Part shown: positions 1 to 11,555 of the stretch, piece by piece | Layout: the number at the start of each line of letters is the position of its first letter | Numbering within the stretch: the stretch's first letter is position 1 | From: Lingula anatina | Lineage: Eukaryota; Brachiopoda; Lingulata; Lingulida; Lingulidae | Length of the DNA: 64,000 nucleotides | NCBI RefSeq assembly: GCF_001039355.2 | Contig: NW_019775518.1 | Location: 55,940-119,939, forward strand | Direction: 5' to 3' | The notes under the pieces: generated by a model | Seen by the model: only the letters and a program-made list of their open reading frames with translations | Databases searched by the model: none | Told to the model about the DNA's origin: nothing | Position numbers and translations under genes: made by a program

Positions 1-286
1 GGATATACTTTTGTTATATAAGCTCAGAGATTGAATTCAGCATTTTTAATATATATCTTAAAAAATATATCAATACATCAATATTGTAACTTTTATCTGT
101 TAATCATATCTTTTGAGATTTTTATTTGAATACTAGTAACTGTGTGGTGGGTATATGACCTTTTTAAATGTAGTTTCTTGTTTACCAATACCTCTAAATA
201 TATAAACAATAGGAAGTTTTACTCAATATATGGACTATTTAACCAAAGAATTCACTTTAACATTCAAGTGTAAAATATATTTCCAG

Positions 287-900
287 GTCCCATATTTCTC
301 CTGATAGTCATGAGCCAACATAATGCACAGCTTGAAACCAGAAAGCGATATTACATCCAAACTCTGACCGTCATAGTCCCCTTTGACATCTGGGACAGCA
401 TCGACTTCTTGGAGATTTTATTTTTGTACAACCACAGGTCTCCCATGGCTCTCAACATACCAGACTCTCTCCAGAATATTATTTTGGCATTTTCAATGAT
501 CAACTTGATTTTACCGTTCTTCTGCATCGTGGTCCTGAGTAAGAGTTACTATGGGCACAGGAGGCATGTGCTATCAAAGGGATGGCGGATCAACTACGTA
601 TTCCTCCATATTCTCCTACTAGATGGCGCCTTTGCTGTTCTCCGCTTTATACTGTGGGCCCAGTACAAGGTGGATATATCGATATTCCTGATCAAGAATA
701 TTGTAATGATCGGCGTGGAGGTAATAAATGTATGTGAGCTTCAGCAAGAACCAGAGGACAGGGACTTTGATGACGTGGATGCCGGAAATATGGACATGGT
801 CGAGGTTGTCATGGAGAGAGATAATGCATACATAAATGGAGGCATGGAAAATGGTAACCAAGGAAATGGTAACCAGGGAAACAGTGTTACAGCACTTTGA
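287..900 (+). CDS. TMEM121-like multi-pass membrane protein, last coding exon (partial gene)
   Basis: Terminal coding exon. A splice acceptor (ttccag, 281-286) precedes an open frame that enters in phase and runs through the Met at 310 to the TGA at 898-900, so the Met is probably internal. The exon encodes about 204 residues with at least three hydrophobic segments: FLLIV at the start, a stretch around ILPFFCIVVLS, and FLHILLLDGAFAVLRF. A segment IFLIKNIVMIGVEV follows, then an acidic, Asn/Gly-rich tail. The order (helix, charged loop with RKRYY, FDIWDSIDFLE, two helices, FLIKN motif) resembles the C-terminal half of TMEM121-family proteins, whose function is poorly known. The family call is from remembered similarity and is tentative; a multi-pass membrane protein is much safer. 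Upstream exons lie outside the window. Confidence 0.5.
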
Positions 901-3690
901 CTCCTGTTTGCTTTTGATGGGAGTATTGACTTGTGTGCCTTTTTTATAGCATGTTCCTTCATGAGTTAGCCTTGTTTTGTAATAAGTTATAAATTTTAAC
1001 CTGTTATGAGCATAATTATTAATTGTCAAAGTGTTTGTTTATCAAGAAATCCAAATTGTTGAAGAAAGTTGTGGATGATAACACTACATTTTGTATTTTG
1101 ATATTGTATAATTGTTCAGACTTATTGTACAGCCCAGCTTGTTCAACTTTTTTACTATTCAGTAAGAGGTAATTGTATCTCAGTTGGCTTTTGATATTTT
1201 TCACACTACAATTTAGTTATTGTGGACCATCTTTATTTGATGGCATAATGTTCTAGTATTTTCCCATACATCAGATGATAGGAATGTTTTGACAGCATTT
1301 TAGATTTGTGAAAAGTGATTTAGGAAATTGCTCTTGTATTTTGTGGCACTGGCATTTTTTTTTTTTTTTTTTTTGCANAATATTAGTCTTTATAAAGTGA
1401 CAACTATGCCAATTTTGCATAAAGAGGGGTACCTGACCTGAGGCATCTACTTGCGTAAGGTATCTTTTATTTTACATTAGCAAAGCAAAATACAGGGTAT
1501 TCTAAGAATGACTACTGATTTCGAGAAACATATGATACTACAATTCAGTTAGATATGCATTCTATCTATTTTATCCATTGACACTGTTCGGTCGAAAGGT
1601 CAAATATATAAATAAGTGGTGTATACGTCAACGTAAACCAGGAAAATGTTATTGATTATATAAGTTATAACTCCTTCAAGCACCACAATGAGAGACTGTC
1701 GTATTCCAATAAATGTCTATTTGCTTTTTAGCCACTTTCATATGGCTATTTATAAGCCACGAAGTGTAAATGTTAATTTAGGCACGGTGTTTAGAACTCA
1801 GAAAGTTTTTTTTTTTTTTTTTTTTTTTTTTTTGCAATTTTTGTTAGGGTTTTATGTTTTTTATTTCTGCATTTGTTCTTGCATCATTTTACCAATTGAC
1901 CTGTTTTATTTTTATTTAATTTTTGTGCTATTTTGCTTGCAAAATAATTATTTATTAATAAATTCTGTTTCTTGTTCAACATTCAGCATGATATTAATTT
2001 ATGCATTTGTCATTGCTCAATACCAATTGGAAATTATTCTTTAATGGCTGCTTAGCTTTAATCCAATAAGTTGTTCCTATAATAGTAGGACGTTTTATTT
2101 TCATATTTGAAAATCAAAATTTTGCTAAGGTAACCATATATAAGAATACCCTTGCCTTTATATATTGTAATTACTATATGCTACACATATATCGTTTGAT
2201 ACAGAAGTTAACCTTAAACATGTGGAGGCTCATTAAAATTAACAACATTGGTTCGTAGATTTGATAGAAATCCAAATTTTATATTCCTGAATTAAAGCAA
2301 GCGTGAAGCTAAGTATTTTATGTAACTAAGTATTTTTGAAAGATAAGAGAATACATACTAGTAGCACAGCTCTTAAATCTCCAACATATTAGTATACAAC
2401 ATGTTTGGATTTATTAAAATTTTAAGAGATAACAGTATAACATTTGTTTTACAGTGTAGTCTTATTTCAGCTTGGTTTAAACCTTTAAGTAGATATCTCG
2501 TATGCATTTTGTATATAATATGTTTACTGGTATATTTTGTAATATTAATCTCGATAAAAACAGCCAAAGCAGTCAGGGATTTTGTTGACTGGCCTGCTTA
2601 ATACTCATGGTGCTCATAGATTATTCTTGTCATCAGTTAAAGTGAGTTTTCTCTTAGAAATCTTTGTGAATATACTTAAAGGCTTACAACTGAAGTATAA
2701 TGTATAGAACTGTCAGTGTATTGACATTTGTGCCATAGCACTATATATTACAGAAAAAAAGCACATTGCACCACATAAGTACATGCACTTGGTAGTTCAG
2801 AAATGTGCAATTGCTCCAATACGTATGGTATATCACATTTTGCATGTCTTATTTCCTTAGATGCATGTACATGTATTAAATGATGGTATTTGTATTAGTA
2901 GGCGTAGATAACAAGCTTGAACCTGAAAATTATATTGTTATTTAATTGTTCTGGGTGCATTGTTTATATTCTAGTAATAACCTCATACTATATTTGTTAC
3001 CATTTTAGTATGACATATGCCTTTTTTCTTTAAGAGTAAAGATTTGTTAGGGATGCGAATGCTATAAAAAAGCAACATCGTTAAAAGTTGAAGTCTTTGA
3101 ATGATTTTAAAAAAGAAAACTTTTTAGAATAATTCTGCTATTGCATCTGCTTTTAGGGAAGTCAGGTAACCCACTAATTCACAAAAAATCATGCTTGCTT
3201 GTCACCTTTAGAACAATTAACATAAAACAATATTTTAATACCAAACTAGTCTACCACAGTGCAAAAATCCTTGTATAATATTGAATAAAACTACCATACA
3301 CCAGGAAATGCCAACTGTTTTTATTTACATTAATTCTTGAATAATGATTTTTGTTTACATAATTCATGGATATGTCTGTATGTGTGTGTGTGTGCACGTG
3401 CAAGCACACATGCACACACTGTGGTTACCAATCTGCAGTTGATCGCTACAGACCTACCACCGGTTTCCAATTATCAAGTGGTTGTAGACAGGTTGTGTAT
3501 TGCTTGGCAAACTGTGCGACTGGTAATAAAACTTGTTTCAGTGTAAGTTATCTTTAAGAGGTTGTACCATATTGCAACCTTGTAGCGAAATTAATGCAAC
3601 ATCCGATTTGTTAATTTAGCATTGCGTCAGTTAGTTGTTTCTTACATAAATGCACAAAATTGCCTGTACTAGGCTATTTCTAATAGTCTT
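901..3690. other. 3' UTR and AT-rich intergenic region
   Basis: No convincing coding sequence. It holds the 3' UTR of the TMEM121-like gene (possible AATAAA at about 1708), poly-T tracts at about 1359-1374 and 1806-1833, a single N at 1378, and a short TG repeat near 3378-3395. The short open frames here have no recognisable protein signature or splice context. Confidence 0.6.
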
Positions 3691-3707
3691 CATAATAATG
3701 AGGTCCA

Positions 3708-3870
3708 ACTACACAATGCAATTACTCCGTCACGTCTAGCACATTGTCATCAACACAATACCTCTGTCACATCTAGCACAATGTCATCAATATAATTGCT
3801 CTGTCACATCTAGTGCAATGGAGTCCACACAATTGCTGTGAAATTTAGAACAATGGCATCACATACTTGT
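3708..3870. repeat. Degenerate minisatellite, about 42-bp unit
   Basis: Three to four imperfect direct repeats built around ctctgtcacatctagcacaa and gtcatcaacacaat, lying just 3' of copy A. A relative in the opposite orientation occurs at 38327-38490. The equivalent places beside copies B and C (about 13930 and 24550) keep only the last partial unit. Confidence 0.7.
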
Positions 3871-4132
3871 CAATTTGTTACTTGATAGCACATTCCACCT
3901 AATAGTGTGAGTATAGTTGAAAGGATATCAATGAGGCTTATATGGGACGATGTCAGAAAATCTGCTAGACTGTTGGTGCCACATGACTGGTATTGATTCC
4001 ATCCAGTACCTTGTACAATAACGTCATTACTTCTAGCATAACAGCTTCTTATATCTGTCATTCAATAATGTTTCATTGGCAGCACGCTGAATGTACTGGT
4101 CACTTTCATTCATTAGAGAATGGCCTTTGTAG

Positions 4133-5413
4133 TCAGACTCCAAGAAAGACCTCTTCCACCATGAGGAAGGTTCCACATTCTTTGCCGGTATATGCATTGT
4201 GTCCTGGGTGAGAGGCACACGCACCGACTTCCAAAGCAATGATGACGTCACCACGCCCGACTCCAAGGCATATACCATCCACTGGAAGTAACATTTGGCA
4301 TAATTCATACGTGCATGGAGTGAATCTAGAATAACTTATCAGTGTATGGTCAAATTCAACTTAAAACAACATCAAACAGCAAAAAGGATCTGTTCGCACA
4401 CGAAAACAATGTTTTTCGCTTGAAAAGGTTAGCAAGATTTCACATAGAAATGTCAAGTCAATAAATGAATCGAAAAATAGACTTTGATCACAGTTTTCTA
4501 AAATGATGTGAGTAACAATTAAATTCATTATATGTCCATTGATATAGGTGATGTTAAAGCTGCTGACGCGGTTTCTACATGTAATTTATTCAGTACATCG
4601 TATGTGTAATGTATGTATGTATGTAATGTATGTATGTCATCAAATCAAGATTATTGATCACTCGTACCTTATATTATATAAAATGTTCACCTAAATGACA
4701 ATAACGTTTGCCTATAGACCCTTTACTTTAAGAATTATTATAGGCATATGTTGACAGTAGTCCAACGCATAGTGTAACGAATGATTACAAGAAATTATGC
4801 GATCAAGCTCTTACCAATTCCAGGAATATGCCAATTCACATTTTCTCCATTTTCCAAGTCATGGGAATAGATGATATGTTCAATACTTCCAGGATTGGAG
4901 CACTGAACCCCGTTAAAGGTAACGGACCATCTGGCACAGGTGTCGCCTTTGTGATTCCTCACGTTAACGCTCCAAATGACATGGATTCCACTGGAGTTTG
5001 ACTTTTTGTTGTACGTCATAGACTGCAATCAATTAAAAAGGCTTAATACATCGTGTTAGATATAAGCACTCTTTCGTCATTCAAATTTAACGCTTTCGGT
5101 GCCCTCTACAGAAGCGAGCGAAGCAAGATAAAAATCACTGATGTGTTATACACCAAAACATACAATTAAAAGTCTTCAAACAACAGTAAAACCTTTGTAA
5201 AGAAAATGCGACGTTTGTTTTCCATTTGCCCATAATATTTTTTATAGTTACATGTTGTAAATATAACCATGATGCAATTCCTGAGGTGAAAATTGATTTG
5301 ATAAGTACGCACCTGAATAACTCCTGAGTCGGCACCAGCTGCTAAATTATACCAATAACCTTGCACGCGGTTATATAACGGCAGGCGGATGGTAGTCCCA
5401 TCGGCAGTTAGAA
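4133..5413 (-). CDS. Copy A module 3 (exons 10-12), CTHRC1-like, C-terminal
   Basis: Exons of 101, 208 and 149 bp. Landmarks are TTIRLPLYNRVQGYW, DSGVIQ, IHVIWSVNVR, CARWSVTFNGVQCSNPGS, DGICLGVGRGDVIIALEVGA and FLMVEEVFLGV, then a stop (TGA at 4133-4135; TAA in D and E). The opening exon differs from those of modules 1 and 2, which share an FNIQQ motif. Confidence 0.8.
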
Positions 5414-8400
5414 CTGGAACACAAGCAAATTGCACGAAAAGTCACAACAAACTGATGTAAGGGCTTATTTCCAATGAAACAATCGTTTTACGTCGATCGA
5501 CCCCACTAGGGTGCAGTGGAGAAACTCAGATTAATATGCCTCCTCTTGTTTCCATCGTTCTTGCATAATTTCTAGCTTTAAAATTTAATCAACACATACC
5601 AAATAGGAGGCATGTGCGTTAATCTGCATTCAGAGTACTACCCCGCGTAGTTGGCTCAATCTACAACAATAATGTCATTTGGAATGAACCCTAACACTTC
5701 TTCACAGTACACAAAAAACGATGTGTTATACAAGTACAGTACACGTAAAATCAAATTACACTTAATCTTACACAGAACATTAATTGTAACAATGTATCAA
5801 ACATCGCAGTACAGAAAAAGGCACAGCATACTAAACTTAATAGTTTTTTTAGGTTACCTTAACCTTAAAATCAAAAATAAAAATGTATGAATATAATGTA
5901 CATATATACGTTATTATTCCATGAAAGTGCCGAAATACAAACAGAACGACAATTTCACAATTCCATCTCTTTCACAATTTTATCTCTTCCAAATTTCCAA
6001 CCTGCACTGATATCTTGTCCAAGTCTTGTCTCTTCCACTATAAGGTGAGTGGTGGTTTTCCAACCTACGAAGAAAAATTTCATAAACAATTACAATATTG
6101 TGCTTGTACGTGCTTGTGTGTGTGCGTGTGTGTGTGTGTGTGTGTCTGTGATCGATAACAGAAAACACATAGGTACATTTTATTATCAATGCACTCCAAA
6201 ACGCATATATTAGCTGGCCACTCGCTGTTTTTTTTGTTTTTTTTTAATACGAAATGACATATCAATAGAAAAATGACGTGTTAAAGTCAACCAGCCATGA
6301 ATAGAAATGAACAGTTACAAAAAGTCAATAATTATTCCTCGCGTGTTTTAAGTAACATAATAATATTGACTTTACACAACATTAGGACACAGTCAGATTT
6401 CAAGTTATTGGCTGTTAAAATTGCTATATCAAGTGTACCCATCACTTATAACGAGAGCAAGGTGTGCTAAGTAGAAACCAACTAAGCCATATATACTGTT
6501 CATACCTGTCTGTGTGGTGTAGGTAGGGTGACTGGTGCTTGAACAGTTTCCAACATGCAGCGTTATCACAATGGTTCCAGAAGCAATACCTTCACATATC
6601 CCATTAACTGAAATAACCCACACACCGAAATTGGGTACCATTGTTATATGATGTTTAGGTACAGTAACAAAGGAAATCTCTTGAAAGTTGCCGCAGAAAC
6701 AATGTTTCAGTGGAAACAATCAGTTTGCCTTCTACGATAAGGTAAAATGGACATAAATCCGTGATAAAACAGATCACAAAATGCTATCAAGTGGCACAAA
6801 ATAATTTTTACGTCCGTGTTAAAAATGTATGGAATCTTGGTCCATAACAGCACTTAAACTGTACCGTATAATATCTGTATAATTGACAATAAATCATTGA
6901 GGCGCTTGTCCATTTTTTACTCACATGCAAAGCCACGTTGCACCTGAGGTCCTTCACCACCATTAACAAACATGAGCCACTCAAGGGGCCCAGGGTTGGA
7001 GCATTCCACGCCGTTGAATTTGAAATACCATCGACTGCATTTATGTCCGCCTTCCCCGTACAAATTACCACTCCAGCGAACTCGCAAAGCGCTGTCAGCT
7101 GCACGTTTTACGTAGTGAGACGTCTGGAATTGTTAGTAAAGGTGGACATTTACCAGCTGAAGAATTTATCGCCCATGGAAATTTACTGCCAGTATTTTCC
7201 ACGAGTGATTGTTCGATTACCAGATATACACACACTTGACAATATAAGTGTCACCCCAATGAACCAATACTTTGGGGGAGACAAATGACTGTGGAATGAT
7301 ATGCTCCTGGTATCATTTTATTAACATCAAATTTCACAAAAAAACCAACAATACAATTCCATGGTACAGCGGTTTTATACCCATTAGACACATTATAAGT
7401 AGACCAGGCATTATAACTTTGATTACTCTGAGTCAGCGGGTGACACTTCTATTGTCCAGTGTGTGTATGCACACTAAAGATAGGAGCCGCGACAAACAAG
7501 TGTACATCTGAAATGGGAAATGAGAACAGCTGAAATTTGATTTCATTTTCTTGCTCTTAACAAAATTGGTTGTTGTTCAGTGTAGTTTCAGTTTCAAAAA
7601 CGCCTAGTTTCTCCAGATCTGGGGCAAAATGTAAGCGCCAGGGGAATGCATACCAAAGAATTCCAAAAAAAATATGATACAATCATTGAAGTAAATTTTA
7701 CGAATATATTTTGCATGTTTCCAATAAATTCTAAAATAGGACAATGTCTTGCTATCATGAGCTCATCTAAAAGATAGGTTTAGTTCAGTTCAGTTACGTA
7801 CCGAATGTATGTTTTCATTACTTGTATTCGTGTGGGAACGGGTAGCAAACTGTTGAATATTGAAGGCCGTTTGAGACTCACACGAGGCTGAAAGATTTAA
7901 TAAACTTGATTTAATGTGCAACACTGTTTACCTTGTAAAATAAGATATATTTATTCAAGTAGGGTAGATATACAATGTTTTCTTATATAACCAAAATAAA
8001 CAGATTCGTCCTCTGGAAATTATATTACTATCTTGTACAATGTAATTACAGGTACGTTCCCCTCCGCAAAGGTAATTTGGCAACATTATATAATCACAGC
8101 AGTTAAAATCTAACCGAGTTCAAGAAGCTGCTGATTTAAAATAAAAACCTAACGTTACATTTAAACAATATAAAAAGCTAATTTCACATGTACCAAAAAA
8201 AAAAAAGCATATACCCGATCCCGTGGTTCCAGGTACTTCTGCCATGATAACACGTGACCTGGCGTTCCAACCCATGTGACTATCGTGAAATGATCCATCG
8301 CAGTCTTTGTATTCTAAGGCAACAGTTCTATTTCCTTTGCCTATCCCGTAGCAGATTCCAAAAACTAGGTAAAATAGGTAACAATTACAATGTTGTGTCA

Positions 8401-11161
8401 TTCGATCATATATCCAAATTGGGTCCTGCAAAAAGAAGTAAAACATTATCTTAATGTGTGTAAACTAGAATCAAATTGTGTTTAAGTATAAATTAAAAGA
8501 AATGAGCTCACACTCCACGTGGTGATGAAGTTCTTTCCTGTTGGCATGGTACTCTGCATAGTCAATGGGGTAGGGGTTTGAACACTCAGCGCCATCTATT
8601 GTGAAGGTCAAAGATGTACAACATCCTGTACAATTGAGAGCTGTCCTCAGCGTCCCACTCCAGAGCATATATAAACCGCTGGCGTCTTCAGTCTTGTTGT
8701 AGTGTAGGCTCTAAGGTGCAATGAAAAAAGGAAACCCATAGCTCCACCGGCAGACAAACTCATGAAATATTTAGAAGTATTAGTATTTGTTTTGCAGCCA
8801 CCTTCACAAAAACCAATGAAACAAACCAATCCCTTAATCGGGCGAAATGGTTGCAGCAAGATACTGTTAGTCAGCAAAAATTTCTAACATACAGAGAAAG
8901 TAGATATCTTGAGAAAGTTATAGAGACGTGAGCTTACAATGATAACACCAGAGTCGTGGGCGTTCTCGGAGTCACTGGATCTCTGTTGAATATTGAACAT
9001 CTGCGTCTCATCACAGTCCGTTGAGTCTCCTAAAAAAAGTGGACTGATGTTATATTTAAGGTGATACTTATATATTATATACTGCTCTTGTCATAAAGAA
9101 TCAAATATCTTAATGGGGAATTTGCATCACTGTATGGCAGGACAGTAATATAAATAATATTTTTTAAAAGTTTGTCATATTGTATTGTTATTACATGTAC
9201 GTATATTATTATGTATATACTTTTTATCGTTATAAATTGTATATATATAACATATAACTTTAATAACCTCAGTGCACCTTATGAAATCATTTCACCTGTT
9301 AAACGCAAAGACAGTACATTTGTATAAAGCGAAATACAAAATTTATTCTTAAATAAATAATCTGAGAACAATAACAACAGCAATTAATTGGTTAATTAAT
9401 TAATTAATAAAAACTACACTACTGTTACGCCTGAAAATTAAGATTACAATAAATATAACATTTTGAAACATTATTAGATTTTTTTATTATACAAGTTCTA
9501 CTGAAATCTTCCATTCCCTTAGTTTTTTTTTTTTTTTTTTTTTTTTTTTCTGAAGCCTATTTATTTATTTCGATTAAAAGACTAAGACGGCGTGCGACCT
9601 GCTCGAAGTGGTTAGATGCCTATCTGCCAAGAGAAGTTTGTTGATTTACTAAAACCAATATCCAGTGGTAATGGAAATGTGCTGCCTTTGGATTAACACT
9701 ATCTACAGAATATCATCAAATTAGCAGCAATAAAAGATTTTTGCAAGCTCCTGCAAACTATTTGCCTCCAACTTTCAGTTTGCACCAATGTTGCTGCAAA
9801 CCTTTGCTAAGGGGTATCAAATATCTGCACCATTCTAGGGATACCTGTAGTTGTTAAATATATCTGCGGTATTTATTTAAGGATGGTATATCAAATCTTT
9901 CTACGCCATTTATTTAGATAGAAGACGTATCAAATCAGAATGCCTTATTTAAGTTTTCAAGAAGTAAGATCTAAAGTAAAGAATCAATTTAGCCATTAGT
10001 AAACCTATCAGATCAAACATGTAGCCCGACCGAGGTTTCCCGGCCATTTCTATTGGTCAAATATATCTGGGCACGGATGTGCTATTGACTGTTCACAAAG
10101 CTAACGTCATTCTGTGAAATGAATACACAATGATGTAAACAAAGCACTGACTTTGTCCTATAATGAAAATTGATCAAAATCTGTGCTATGCAAACAACTC
10201 ACGCCTCTTATGTGATCTTTTGCTCTTTTGATATCTAAAAATATTTTAAAGCACAGTAACTTTAAATACCTATTCCTGGAAAATCGGTTTCGTCAACCTT
10301 GTGTCTCTTTTTTTTTTTAAAGTAATTCTGACAGTCAGAAAACAATGTCCTTTGTGAAAAAAGATACATGTATATTGTGACAACTACATGTACACATGTA
10401 AAGTGCCGTTTTTTTCCAAAAATTACTTTTGCAGAAACTTTCATATATATTTAATAACACAACTGCTGAAAGAGGGAAATTCGCAAATTCTCATTCGACC
10501 TAGTATATTCGAACGCTCAGCTGGCCCTCCATTATGAGTGTATTGTTTTGTTTTTTTTTTTTAGAATTGTTTTGAAAAGGGATGGGTACTACATGTATTT
10601 GAATATTCTTTGTAAAACATTTTAATTTAAAAACGAATTTAAGGAAACTTTAACCGTCTAACAAAAATTAATAAATGAACACTTACCCAGACAAAAAGTC
10701 TCATTTAGGTCACAGTCTTCTCTACATCGGCCAGGAACGAGGCATGGGGAGCCATTACAAACTGCCAGTCTTCTCTCAACGTCAAAGTCGGTCTGGCAAA
10801 AACGTATTCATACTACTAGTAAATAAGTCAATGACAGAAGAATGAGTTTAAACAAAAAAGGATATTCAACAGTTCTCCTATGACACTTTAGAAGAAGCAA
10901 ATACATTGAAGATTTAGTACAAGGTAAGGTTGACTTAGGTCCAAAAACAATGAAAGACCATCAAACATAAAAAACCGCCATATATTCATCTGCGGTTTTG
11001 TTCTTATCAATCTGCCATCCAAATATAATTTTCTTAATTTCTGTTACATGATTTGCCTTAAGCACATGCTCATGATGTGCATTAATACTGTGCATTTTTA
11101 GACACTGACCTGCATATGCGCACTACTAAACTCGCGTTCCTCTCTTTCTTTCTCTCCAAGT

Positions 11162-11201
<40 letters not shown>

Positions 11202-11555
11202 TCTAATATTTATACTTACAGCCCTCGGAACAAGATTGGTTAGCCGCCCCACTGACATAGAATTCGTATTCTTGAGCGCTGGAGAAAACTGTATTTCACC
11301 AGCCATATAGCAAACCATTGACTGACTGTTGTAGAATACAGAGATACAGTCTGGTGTGATTTTACATTTGATGACACACTCTATGTTGCTGGCTTCTTTC
11401 GTCGTAGCAAGAACGTTAGTGACATTGTAGTCTGAAGGCACTTGCTTCACATCCAGAAGTGTCGGGTAGGGCCGAGCTTGACAAGTGTTGATAACTTCGG
11501 TTGCTGCTGGTTTCAAAGCCGCAATGGCGATCCCAAGAACAAGAAGGTTGACCAT
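4133..11555 (-). CDS. Copy A: secreted PAN/apple + three CTHRC1-like modules, 596 aa, intact
   Basis: Twelve exons (-): 11555-11220, 10792-10687, 9029-8938, 8710-8512, 8364-8215, 7887-7802, 7123-6925, 6607-6506, 6064-6002, 5413-5313, 5022-4815, 4281-4133. They join in frame to 1791 nt with canonical GT/AG borders. Residues 1-19 look like a signal peptide. Residues 22-110 are PAN/apple-like (IECVIKCKITPDCISVFYNS). Residues 113-147 are Cys-rich (VCNGSPCLVPGRC). Three modules follow at about 148-294, 295-444 and 445-596. Each has a DSG-type first exon, a WSG strand and a core of the type CSRWYFKFNGVECSNPGP, then a Gly-rich GICEGIASGTIVITLHVGNC-type segment and an aliphatic VEE-type end, as in the CTHRC1 C-terminal domain. 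There is no Gly-X-Y collagen repeat. NVT and NCT sequons fit secretion. Vertebrate CTHRC1 is a secreted modulator of matrix and Wnt signalling; the role here is unknown. The exon 9 donor (GTTGGA) is weak. Confidence 0.85.
5487..5665. repeat. Hairpin MITE-like element in intron 9 of copy A
   Basis: Inverted stretches agattaatatgcctcct and aggaggcatgtgcgttaatct flank an AT-rich loop, with a gatcgaccccactaggg stretch outside. It resembles the 61207-61339 hairpin. It seems absent at the matching place in copy B. Confidence 0.5.
6002..7887 (-). CDS. Copy A module 2 (exons 6-9), CTHRC1-like, closest to vertebrate CTHRC1
   Basis: Exons of 86, 199, 102 and 63 bp. The second exon contains ADSALRVRWSGNLYGEG and CSRWYFKFNGVECSNPGP, which resemble the vertebrate CTHRC1 core (SDTALRV, SGNLR, CQRWYFTFNGAECSGP) more than modules 1 or 3 do. 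The segment encoded by one exon in modules 1 and 3 is split here by an extra phase-1 intron, giving exons 8 and 9. The module starts and ends in phase 1. Confidence 0.8.
6113..6150. repeat. (GT)n microsatellite in intron 8 of copy A
   Basis: Interrupted GT run about 50 bp from exon 9. The copy B counterpart is at 16193-16226. Confidence 0.9.
8215..9029 (-). CDS. Copy A module 1 (exons 3-5), CTHRC1-like
   Basis: Exons of 92, 199 and 150 bp. Landmarks are TDCDETQMFNIQQ, then HDSGVII, LWSGTLR, an NCTGCC cysteine cluster, FTIDGAECSNPYPIDYAEYH, FGICYGIGKGNRTVALEY and ARSRVIMAEV. In known CTHRC1 proteins the same order is DSGLI, a YSGNLR-like strand, FNGAECSGP and an IIIEEL end. The module enters and leaves in phase 1. 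Confidence 0.8.
11164..11199. repeat. (CA)18 microsatellite in intron 1 of copy A
   Basis: Perfect dinucleotide run about 20 bp from the exon 1 donor. The copy B counterpart (21763-21790) is shorter. Confidence 0.95.
11220..11555 (-). CDS. Copy A exon 1: signal peptide and PAN/apple-like domain
   Basis: Start chosen at 11555 because a hydrophobic segment (LLVLGIAIAAL) follows at once and the same start position is used in D and E. Cysteines occur at about residues 25, 60, 64, 70 and 82. The NIECVIKCK...DCISVFYNS pattern is typical of PAN/apple-like domains in secreted invertebrate proteins. The exon ends in phase 0 at GTAAGT, and a CA/TG microsatellite starts about 20 bp into the intron. Confidence 0.8.

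Noticed and set aside
2401-2601. 66-codon hydrophobic frame downstream of the TMEM121-like exon
   Set aside because: The low-complexity AT-rich frame overlaps an equally long antisense frame and has no splice or homology support.
3660-3870. Possible CRISPR-like array of about 42-bp repeats
   Set aside because: Repeats are degenerate and contiguous without spacers, in a eukaryotic genome; this is a minisatellite.
3870-4061. Open frame 3' of the copy A stop (VIVQGTGWNQYQSCGTN), also found after B (13974-14222) and C (24589-24837)
   Set aside because: It lies beyond the stop codon in the presumed 3' UTR and is conserved only because the units are recent duplicates; no equivalent is evident after D or E.
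6938-7288. Plus-strand frame over exon 7 of copy A, and a similar one in B at 16990-17469
   Set aside because: Antisense shadow of a real exon whose minus-strand frame matches CTHRC1.
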